From Tubulanus polymorphus (lineage: Eukaryota; Nemertea; Palaeonemertea; Tubulaniformes; Tubulanidae): a stretch of DNA of 64,000 nt. Both the position numbers and the translations under genes were made by a program. Positions 34,001 to 46,000 of the stretch are shown here, piece by piece. How positions within the stretch are numbered: position 1 is the first letter of the stretch; each line of letters begins with the position of its first letter. Below the pieces are notes generated by a model. The model saw nothing but the letters and a program-made list of their open reading frames with translations, made no database searches and had not been told where the DNA came from. The stretch is from positions 19,022,485 to 19,086,484 of the forward strand of contig NC_134027.1 in NCBI RefSeq assembly GCF_964204645.1, written 5' to 3'.

Positions 34001-37000
34001 AGAGTTTATGTAATTTAAGGTGAGAATCCGTTAACCAGGGAATGTTTAACATGATTTCTTTAATAATATGAGTACATATGGTAGCAAATGAGTACTCGGT
34101 GAAGAAATGGTGATTGTTGGCTACCTACTTAAAGGCCTAGCTTTGGGGATTCGCCAAGAGTAGCTTTAGGCCCTAAATATAGTGGTAGAGCCAGTCAGTG
34201 GAATGCCTAACTACATGGGTTGGTTTACACTCATGTGTGCGACAATTTATTTTGATTACATTCTTTCCAGCTATTATTCGTGGAATGAACTGGTCACTAC
34301 GATCTTCAATTCCTTTGCGGATTCTTGCAGGAATATATTTGGTGGGAATATATTTAAACTACATTGCGCAAGTGTACGTTTCAAATCAGGCTTTTTCGAC
34401 ATTGACAGTCAAAGTCGTAACTAACTACTAACTTAAGCGCAACTGTCTCAGATGCTGTAAGTACTTGACGTTTTGCCTAATTGTTTTTTTCTAATGCCAT
34501 GTTTACAATATTTGGATTAGTAATCAGTGGTGCTAACGTACATGCAGAATTGGATCCATTGTTATTATGGGATGATAATTCATGGGCGTTAAGTGTCCTG
34601 CAACATACCCTTGATATGAAGCTTTTTTAATGTTAATCATAGACTTGTTTTGGAGTAAACTGAATAGCCCTTAGAATACCAATGCCTCATGGCTTGAAGG
34701 TGTCTATGCTCTACGAGACAGTAGTAATAGATTTTCACAACAAACGCATGATTTATAAGATATCTATACTTTATTTCGCTCCTCTGTGATATTAACTGAG
34801 TGATGCTAACATTTGATTGCTTAATTACAGGTGGAAAAAGGTAACATGGCATGAAAATCAACTGTGGCTGACTAATTGGCGCGAGTAGATCAAGCGTTGA
34901 GGTTTCAAAATGTGTAGCCAAAATGCTTCACAGGGTTCGTAGCGATCCTGGAAAGTGCTTAATAGTGCTTGAATCACAAAATGCATTTTCAAGGCCTTGA
35001 AAATGCTTGAATTTTCAAAATTTCAGTAAAAATCATTGGAAGTCCTTGAATTTTAAATGTTGTCCAAATTTTGTCAATTAGTTTGTTGTATTGATTTCAA
35101 TACGCCCGCGCACTGCCAACCACGTGTGAGAGTGCTGTGACTCTGTGCTGTTAGCATGCTATAGACTCGTATACACTGCTGACTTGTGTATATATACAGT
35201 ACAAATGTATTAGGCACGTGGCTCACTGCTGACAATGCGTATACAAATCTATTAGTAGACACGTGGCGGCACTACGATTCGCGCGCCGCGTATATACAAA
35301 TGCCGTTGTGATGAAATAAACAAAATACTTCAAAATAATTCTAAATAGATTATTAGGACGTTCGTTAGACGAACGTCCTTATGTGATCGGTTTGCCGGTT
35401 GATGACGCACTTCCGATTTGGTTGACAGACGTTTAAGGTCGTTTTAAAGCCAGTTAGTTAGAGATTTCCTCAAATTCCGCATCAGAAATGGTGTCTTCAA
35501 GTTGGGATTGAATTTGGTTAAAAATAGTTGGTTAGTTTTTGCTGTGCCCTCTTGAAAAAATGCTCTTCACGCCGTTTATGTGACATCACACATCACATGT
35601 TGCTTATGACGTAGTGATCGACAGAAGTGCCATTTTTAAAATCGTTGTATCGTGGATGTTAACTTTAGAGGACCGTACGAAGTCTCTTTAAAGGTGAGTG
35701 TCAACATATAGGCCCTATGGTGACTTAACTTAATTCCTTGTGAGCGCACAGAGGCCCTGTGAGAATCTAGAGACGTTCGCAGCATTGAAAATTACGCAAT
35801 GGTCCGCTCGACACGCATACACATGCTGTCAGTTTGACCTACGTGACTAAATACAGCCGCCATGAATCAGAAGCAATCCACTTCAAATTTTATGAAGTGA
35901 ATATCATAATTATTATTTATCCGATATACACCAAAAAACCTTTAAGAGAAAGGTATTTGGCGTCGGATTCTGTACCGAAAATCCCGGATTGTTACACTGC
36001 ATAGTTTTTTTAGTAGGGTTCTTTTAACATTTTGCCTATAAGCCCTTTGATTGACACGTGGGGCGGGGCTTGCGATCTGCCGATGACGTCAGATGTAAAC
36101 AATAATATAACCACGTGCATCGCGCACATGTGTAAACAAACCTGGCAACAAATTAGATTTTTTGGCGCCAAAACTTTTTTGATTTTTTCTTGTGTCCAAT
36201 GATTTTTCAACTGGAGCCAACTGCTATGCCATTAGATTGTACAATCAAGTATTCACGTTTTATAGACTCTCTCTGAAATAATTCTTGTCCAGGGGACATG
36301 TATTGAAATATCTATTGTCGTTGTTTTTGTTTTTTTTTTTATTTTTAGGATATAAACAGCCTAGAAGAAACATCATCTGGCAGACACACATTTGACTACA
36401 GATCATATCCTGTTATAAAATGTGTTTAATAAATATTTTACTCAAGTTTTCTTGCCATTAATACTTCCTGACTACTTTTATTTTATGGTTATCTAATCGC
36501 AAGGCAAACATAGGTGGGGTTCCTTTGGCCCTCCGAATATATAGGACCAAAAGGGGTATTTTATGCCATTTCGATTTATTTTTGCTTAGAAAATTTATTC
36601 AAATACTTTTTGGCGGGCACATTCAAATTCTGAAGGGTAGGTATTCAAATTTTCCAATCAATGTGGGAGGTGTCTAGGTCTATATGCATTTCACAAACGA
36701 ACGTCCTCTTTTAAAGTTTCTTTCTAGTTGGTAGTAAATAATGACCTCAAATTAATATAAGGACCGTTCTTGATTTTGACGATCTTTGGAGCATTAACTA
36801 TCGAAAAGTGATTTTTTTATGTCAGGGTATCCCTAGCTGATCATGATTAAGCGTTAAGCTGTTATCATTTAGACGTTTAAGCCGGTCATCGAAATTTGTT
36901 GGATTCAAAATTAGATAGGCCAGTATGGGAAAGTGCCATTTCTCTGACGCCTGGTTGGTGCATGAATCATACAAAAGTTGGATTCAACGCAGACCAATTT

Positions 37001-40000
37001 CAACAGCAGCTAGGTGAAATCTCGCAAACAAAGTGAAACTCATGAGCTCATTTTAAAATCTGTGACCATGAGAAATTCGGCTAAAGACAAGTCACATGAG
37101 TTGGCCGATGTAATTTCAGCCATCGAAACTCAAAAGGAGCAAATTAATCGATTGTAAATAGGTCGATGAGCTGTAATTTAATTTTGTATAATTTTGTTAT
37201 TTTTGCTTTGGATAGTATGTCTTTTTGATGGCGAGGTCTACCTGTAGTTCCGTTGAAAGGCCCACAGATTTCTTGTTTTAAAGTTATTAATTTCTGATAC
37301 ATGTAGTAAATCTTTCTTAAAATAAAGCTGAAAGATTCCAAAGTTATCAAGTGCTCTGCTACGCGTGGATGTTTCTTTATGATGATTTGCGTTTGTACTT
37401 CTTTAAAATTTCTGCAATAAAGGAATTTTCATTGCAATAAATTCGCCTTAGATATGTTTATATGGTATTTTTCAGAAAATAGTACTTGAATTTTGTTGAA
37501 ATAGGTCCTTGAAAGTACTTGAATTAAGTTGGGCCTGGAGGCTATGAACCCTGCTTCAATCATCTGGAGTAGACAAATTATCTGAAGATAAATGAAAACT
37601 TCACCTTGATGATCATCAGTTGATTTTGCTTTAATTTTTTTTGCCTGGATAAATCAACATATCCGTCATTTCAAAATCTGTGTTCAGTAGAATTTCTTTC
37701 AATAAATTAAAAATTTATTTGACTTATTTTTATGTATTGAAGATTGAATTTGAATTGATCTTAAAAACCAAAGAAAGCATTCAGCAATTTAGAAAATCCT
37801 AGACTCAAAATCAAAGTCAGTTAGGGTCTTTTGCCCGAATCAAGCCGAGGGCTCATATAGCTAAACTCAACTCCTCAGTGTCCCTATGATGCCGAGTATG
37901 ATGGAGTTTACACCCTGAAAAACGATGGGCTGTGTAAGTGTAATTTGGATAAGTCCGCAATATAATGACCGCCCTGACCATATTGCTTCGATGACAAACT
38001 GAGTCCTAAGCAAGATGACCTTCCAAATCAAATGTATATTAAGAAAGAAAACAACAAAATTAATTGATCGACAAAAAATAAATTATTTATTACGATACTT
38101 CAATTTCAAAATAAGGATAGGAAAAAGAGTGAACAATAAATGTGTTTGCCTTGCGTCTTTTAATATTTGCCAGGAATATTTCTTTTTCTGGCCACCACCT
38201 GCCTCGACGTGAGACTTTTTCGAGATAATTTCGCTAAAGATACAAAACAACACAAAACACCTAGAATCAAACAAAATACAACTAAAAAATTCACTAAATT
38301 TCGGTTTTAAATCCCTCAAATAGCAGTTAACTTACATGAAACGAATCATCAAACTTCTTCTGCCGACAGTTTACAAACTCGCAGACAAACGCCCAAAACG
38401 AACCGTGTCATGGTAAACATCTGGATTTGAATGAAATAAAGCTGAAAAATTTACCAAATTTTGGTTTTGAATCCCTCAAATAGCCTTTTACTTACAAATG
38501 ATGGATAATCAAACAACTATGAACTCCTACAACGCCACATGTCTTTTAATCTACATTGAAATCCTTGAATTAAATGAATTAAATCTTAAAATTCCGATTT
38601 GAACCCATTGTAGGCTCTCGTTCTACTTGTAGGCCTTAGATCTTGAAATAGGATAAATAATGTTATGATGGAAGAGGTATAATGTTTGGCAATAATAATT
38701 GAATCCAATATGGCTTTTTGCCCTGCAAAGTTTGCTTTTGAAATATTCTTTTGATTTGGCCTAGTTACACATTTTAAAAGCAAATGACATTTTGCATCAA
38801 ACTAAAAGCAGTTTTTTTAGAAATGATTCGAGTCGCACAATTTATAGCCTAGAACTAATTTCTTCGTCAAAGCGTGATGCACAATTTTGACTCTCAATTA
38901 TATGGATCGGAAACCCTCTAGCGATGCACTCTATGATCTTTAGAACCTGTCTCTCCTGACTGGGAATAAGGTCTGAGAATAAGCGACACTCAATGCTAGT
39001 GTTTAAGGCCTGTAAGCACGAGTTCTCAGCGCAAATGGGGCGGGGCAAAGCGTCAGTGGTCCCGCTCCACGAAAAAGCGTGCGGGCAATGCGCGCAGTGC
39101 CCGTTGCTTGGTTTTTCAAAGAAATGACTGCAAGCGTACGGCCGTGATGTGCAGCCCTGCACTGTATTTGTGCAATGGTGCTGATTTGGGACTTGAGATA
39201 GGGATCCCATGCAGCGGAAATTTTGGGGTTTGGTGTTTTGCTGTTGCGTTTGATGAAACCGAGGGATTTGTTTGCAGTTCTGAATATATGTGATACATGA
39301 TGGTTCGTTCCACTTTAGTGAGTGGTCGATGTCTATGCCTAGGTATCGTGCGTGGAGCACCGACTGAAGTGAATGGCCATGTAGTGTGTTGGATGTAGGG
39401 ATGGGCTTATGTGAAGTTATATGGATTACTTGGCATTTCGTTGGATTAAACTCCATGTCCCATTGGTCTTCCCAGCAATCAAGCTTTGTAAGGTCACTCT
39501 GTAGTGTGTTCTGGTCTATGGGCTTTAGTATTGTGAGATAAAGAGCAGTGTCATCCGTAAAGGGACAGACACTGCACTTCGCTTGTTCGGGGGGTCATTA
39601 ATGTATATGAGGAAGAGTATCGGGCCCAGGACTGAGCCCCGTGGAACTCCTTATGTTTCCAGAATAGGAGAGGAATGTCACCAGATACTACAACTGTTTG
39701 GAGGCGATGGGAAATGAAACCTTTGATCCAGTTGACCGTTTTGGGTTCAACACCATGTTTTCTGAGCTTGTGGAGAAATTTGGAGTGGTTGACTTTGTCA
39801 AAGGCTTTACTAAAGTCTAGTAGGTCTACCTGTTTGCCGGCCTGGTTGGTACGAGAAAGGTCATCGATCAGGGAGATCAGTTGTGATTCGCAAGATATCT
39901 TCTCTCGGAAACTGTGTTGGAGATCAAATCCCTTTACTGTGAAAGTTATACTCAGCATGGTGGAAAAGTTATTTGGGCGGCTTTCTGAGCACAGTTGTTT

Positions 40001-43000
40001 CAGGTTGGCTGGTGAGCGTGGTGAAAAGACTGATTGAAACTGGTTATTCAGGATTTCTGCTTTATCAATATTATCATTGAACATCCTTCCATCTTTTTTT
40101 CAATGATGGGATTCCAAATGAGTCTCGCTTACGGGATTTCAGGTACGAGAAAAATTTTTTTGTGTAAAGATTGTTGTGTTTTCCTCACTTGAGTTCAGGA
40201 GGTTTGCGACATACTTATTATGTGCCTGTCTAAGTAGTCTCTGGATTTGATGTCTTAGATTAGTGAAGTCTTTATGTTGCTTGCTATTGCCTAATTTCTC
40301 TATCTCTACGATTGAGAGATTTCTCTTGCTTATAAGACGTCTAATGTGTTGGATCATCCAGGTTATCCAGCATGGGGTGGGTTCCTAGGATTTTCATTGG
40401 GATGAATTTTGCCGATGCCCTCCTGATTTTTGCTCTAAGGTCAGTCCAGAGGGTTTCTACTGTTCTGTCGCAGTTCTTTAGGAAGCTCGCCTGGAAAACA
40501 GTAAAATGGGCTTTAAGGGCATCCCAGTTCATTTTGTTATGCAGCGGTACTTGTTTTATCTTGGGCTTGCTTATGACTGGTTTGCCAAAATCGGCATATT
40601 TGCTAATTTTTGAAATTTTCATGGGAAATTTTTGAAATGTTCTGATCAATCATATTGAGGTTTGGTATGTAATAAACATTGTATATCCCCAAAGATATGT
40701 ACCAATTATTTTGGCACCAGAATCAACAATGAAATGAACAGGTTTTTAACCCACTCTGGTGGCAGTTCCTGTAACACCACTAGATCACAAACTAGTGAAA
40801 TCCAGTGCTTGATACTCAATGCAAGTGCAGCGGGCTTGTCGATTGGTTGACTGTAAATTCTACAACCCTACGTACATAGGTGATAACAAATTTGCACATG
40901 GAAAGTAATTGGGCGCTTTATTATAAAAAATGCAGGTTGATCAATCACTTTATTGGCGATCTTCAAAAATATTATTATTCAAAAATAAAGTCAGCTGACT
41001 TCCCCGGGTGAACATAAACAAAAATAAGACCTTGAAACTCAAAAATTGACAAGTTGCTTGTATTCCGATTGAATCATTTCAAAACATTTTACATTTGCAG
41101 TGCTGTTCCAGTTGATTGGATACACAATAAACTCAGACAGTTTGGTTTGGATGTCTATGAACATAATTATTCTTATGTTTACCCACTTCAGTTGTCTGAA
41201 AATCAGGTAATTTTTTCGAAGATCTTCATTTAATCAAAAAAATAGGTGTGATGTCATTTCACTGCATAAGGCTCTTCAAAGTTAATACCTTGTTTCTCAT
41301 TAAATCGCGGCGCCATGGCATCACTCCCGAAAGCCAAAATAAGAAGAAACTGGACCGAAACCAGCATCAGATTGCTCTTTGTTTTTAGAATCCACCATTA
41401 ATTCATTCATAATGTATGCATGATATTTAAAAAAAAGATTTTTAACCCCCCTTTCCTATACGCAAGCATACGTTCATAGCCACCCCCATTCGCACTTGAG
41501 AAAAATGCGGTGTCATCTGGGTTGCGTTCAACGTACGTGAAGGCCTACCTTCAGGCACAAATCAAAAGCAGGTAACGATGCAGAAAAGATTGATTTCATT
41601 TTAACATGATTTCAGATAAATTCACAGTAAGTTTTATATTGATAATAGACATATCGGCGAATATACTGCATATCATTTGACCCATCTCCCCGGTACAGAC
41701 TTGTACACAGCAGACATAACCCCCTCCTCCCGACGTGCATACTTATCATATAAATCCTAATTGGTTAATCCAAGGATCATGAGTTCGAATCCTAGTTTCA
41801 TGAAACATTTGTTTGGTAAAATGTATTATGGGTTTGAATTAGCAATTTTTCGGCATCCTAATGCAACTGTGCGCTAAAGTGAAAGAACTATTTTCATAAT
41901 GCTTAGAGCTACATTGTATTTTCACCAAACTTGACACACGGATACCTCATTTTCCAAATCCATCTAAATACCGGTATCTAGCGCATGTGATGATCTCTAA
42001 GTGGCTCTCTACTTAAGAATTTTTCAAGGAAACTTCATAGGATTCATCGTAGGCTACCGGTTTTAAAACCATCAAGGTTGAAAACGCATTATCGCCATTA
42101 AATTTACGATTAGAATTCTTGTGACCTATTCAGGGCACAGATTATTTGTAAAACACCTTCTTCTTACTGATTGAATCTTCATTCAGGTCATGTTTTTAAA
42201 TCGCTGAGAAGTGATAGCTAAGAAATCATGATGAATGATGGTGAAATAGAATACATTTAAGAACTTGCTGCAGGATATATTTTTTGATACGTCATTACAC
42301 TAACTGCATTGATTAATCCGAGAGATTTGATGAAAGTGAAAGTTTTTTTTTTTCATTCTCAGGTTATTTCGGCGAAGAATATTTACGCTATCTTACGAGC
42401 ACCGAAATCGGCGAGTACGGAGTCAGTAGTTTTGAGTACAGTAATTAGAAACAGTGATGGGCCATTACCTTCAAATGCGGCTGGCGTTGGCTTAATTCTA
42501 GCTATGGCTAAATTCTTTAAGAGTGAGAGTCTTTGTTAAACAGTAATTAATAAGCAAAAGGTCTTGTTAAAGTTGAATAGCAATATGTATACCGGTAATC
42601 TTGATTGGCATCTGATATTTGTCTGTCATTAAATGAATAGGAAATTTTAAGCATGGCTTTCGTCATTTCAGAACATACGTACTGGGCAAAAGATATAATA
42701 TTTCTGATGACTGATCATGAGGCTATTGGTACACAGGCCTGGCTGGAAGCATACCACAGTACTCACAGTAAATGTATGTATTATAGACGTTAACCCTTTC
42801 AGTACTAGCCATTTTTGTGTTGTACTACTGAGACGATTTAGTGTCGCCAGTTAACTTTGTATTTCTCAGAATCTACTCAACCTAAAATAAAAAATTAACA
42901 AACTACACTCAATTTTTGATATGATATAGGGCTACATTTTATACTTTTCATTGTGTATTCATACATTCAATACAGGCCATCTTAGATTTGAAATTGCCAA

Positions 43001-46000
43001 GGCAAATTTCAGGACTATAGTAATCCTCAAAATAGACAGAGATGAGAATTCCCCGCGGATCCGCGGTTTCCCGCGGATTTCAGTATTGAAAAATATCAAT
43101 TTTCCAAATAGTCCAAAAATGATGTAAAAGTATGGGGGGGGGGGGTGATGATCTCACTCAATTGGTCCGGCGCGAACGGTAATCAGGTGAACCGTAAAAG
43201 CGTTCAGTGCCTGTTTTACTTATCGTCACGTAAAAGTATCGCATTTCAATGCATATTCATTGCAACACAGTGATTTTGTATGTACATTTGTACTACGATG
43301 AGTTTGTATGTATTTTATCGATTATGCAGACACGCACGCACAGCAACAGTAGTAACGTATATAGGTCTACTTACTGTTGCTGCGTGTGTGTGGCGAACGC
43401 TTTCGGATATTATACACTACTTGGTGATGATTTTTAGTGAGCATTCATCGGCGCATTTTTACTGCAATAATTCAGGGCTCGACCCGTAATGCATGAGATG
43501 CTGAATGTCATCAAATGAGGATGTACCACATTGGAACTAGCCATTACCTTCCAAAATATAATAGTCGTTCATGGGTTCGAGATCGCTCTAAGTGCTCGGA
43601 AAACGTATTTAATTTCTAAAATTTTCTTGGGGGAGGGCCCCCAAACCCCCCCGAAATAGCTTCGCGCCTTCAGCGCTAGCTAGTGCTGACGGCTACGCCG
43701 TCAGCTGGTTCGCGTATGTCACTCAAGAAAAATAACCCGCGGATTTTACAGGTCTGCATTCTCATCCCTGAAATAGAGTCGATCTGACTCCATACTGCAA
43801 TCGATAACTACACTTGTTAGCCACTTGGGATCTGTCATCCGTTAGTCTGTAGACAGAATCAAGTTTTGGCAAGTGTCGAAGACACTTCAATGGATTGTCT
43901 TGATCTTTGGTTTATACATCATCTGCCCGAAAACTGGTCAGAATCAAGATGTCTGACTGGCAGTGTTTGCCAAAATAGGCATTTTTTACAAGTTTTAAAG
44001 GGAAATTTTGAAAACGTTTCGATCAATTATCTTGATCTTTCACATATGTTTGTAGCCCCTATGGTGCAACAGCATAAGGAAAGTTTGGTCGACTGGACAC
44101 GAGATGGCTGTCCTGTGACCTTTTTTGTGGCCAAAAAGGTCATTTCTTTCCCTGTATTCTGACACCTGTAGCTTCCGTATGGTTTGCCCAGTGCTTCATC
44201 GAGCATTAAAAAAGGGTAGGGTGCTTTTTTGCGCGTGATTCCATTGGAGCAACGGCACATGATAACACAATCATGTCTGTTTTAAGGGCAGCCTGCAATG
44301 TTCCCCTATTGCATAGAATAAAGGTACCCCCTACTACGAATGAGGACTTAAACTATGTTTAACTCTGATTTTGCCATGATTTCAATTCAGATATATGAGT
44401 GACACACTTGACCACCGTACATCCTTACACCTATGCCTGTCAATGAACAAAAGTTAACCAATAATATGATAGACAGGAATATTGAATTATATAAAATTTG
44501 CTTATTTGTTACTTATGACGTTGTATGTTGATTGAGTTTTTGAGTCATTGGTACTTGCATATGGTCACCAGGGGGCGTTGAATAGCAAAATAACTTAGTA
44601 TTTTCATATTTGATTGGTAGCTAGGCATACAGTTGACCCCGCTCTAACTGTCAGCGTGTAATTCGTCATTCTGGCTTAATTGTCATTTTTCTTAGAGCAC
44701 TGATAAATTCATATAAGTCATCGTTTTGCTTAAATCGTCACTATTTTGCTGGTCCGTTAGTGTTGCTGATACGTAAAATAACATCAGTCAATACTGCACA
44801 AATGAATGTATACAACAACAGATACAGCACTGTTTAATCACGCACGCAACTATACACAAAAAATCGTTACATACATACATGCTTGTTATACTTTCCTCAT
44901 CGCACGTACACGTTCATAGTACTAGAGCCTCAGTATAGTGGTCAACAAAATGGCGCCAAAAAGTTTGTAAGAAACTTGCAAAGGAAAGTGAAAAATTTTG
45001 AAATTCATTAAAAAGAAACCGTCCATGGAAATAAAATGGTTGCCAATGAAAAGTTGACAGCTTTCGTCAATGTGGCTTAACTTCAATGCGTAGCCAAAGT
45101 AACGAAGTATCGTGTAACAAAGTCAAAATGAAATGCGCCAATTTTTATTTTCACCTCATGATGGGTAATGTATGGAAATAACCTAACCCATCGAATACAT
45201 CCATAGGCCGTTTCCAGAAATAGACACAAGACTGGTGATATGAGTCACAAAGTCAAATGCACTTAATTCATCGGATAAATCATCATTTTTAAGCTGGTCC
45301 CTAAAGTGGCGATTAAAGCGAGGTTTACTGTATTTTGCTACCACAAACAATTGCACAGTCAAAGCTCGACATTTCAGGTCACCCGGGTGCATTGAATAGC
45401 TGAAAGAATTTGTATTTTCATATTGTATTGGTCTTTAGGCATATTTTGTAACTACAATGAATTACGAAATTGTAGCCTGTGGCATGTTCTATGAATATGT
45501 TGAAATTAAAGGTCATTGGTTTTTGTACATGGTCACCAGGGGGCATTGAACAACTGAATAAATTAGTATTTTCATATTGTATTGGTCTCAAGGCTTATTT
45601 CATAACCGCAATCAATCGCAAAATTGGAGCTAGTGACATGTTCTATGATTGTGGTGAATTTTATGGTCATTGCTTTCTTAACCCTTTCGCTGCGTACACG
45701 CTTGCACCGCCCCGTACGTAAGGTATTTTCCGAAATATTCGATTTTTTTCAAATTGTTTTTAACCCCGATTTTTCGCGTTTTTATCGAAGATTATGATGT
45801 TATTTAGTGAAAATCAGTAAAAAATCATACCAACAGCCTTTTCTGTAGGGGGGGCGTGTTGGGGGGGGGTCAGGATGGGTTAGAAATTTTTTTTTTTCAG
45901 TTTTTCACCCAAGTGCCTATCTCAGTCTTTGGTGATTGATGCTACGGTGTGGATGAAAGAAATTCAATTGATATGGGATATCCTTTTCCGCTGGTAGAGG

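Larger units (their letters stand above)
34931..37553. mobile_element. hAT-type element (CAGGGTTCRTAGC ends), carrying a nested insertion
   Basis: The ends CAGGGTTCGTAGC and GCTATGAACCCTG are inverted, and the 5-bp direct repeat CTTCA flanks them (34926-34930 and 37554-37558). Both termini are rich in CTTGAA blocks (GTGCTTGAATCAC, GTCCTTGAATTTT, GTACTTGAATTAAG), familiar from hAT5-like elements of aquatic animals. Inside lies the separate element 35355-36727; without it this copy is about 1.25 kb. A transposase N-terminal remnant is at 36925-37110. Confidence 0.75.

Noticed and set aside
42790-42810. A second piggyBac-like MITE starting TTAACCCTTTCAGTACTAGCC
   Set aside because: Only one end was found; no matching inverted end or second TTAA could be paired with it.
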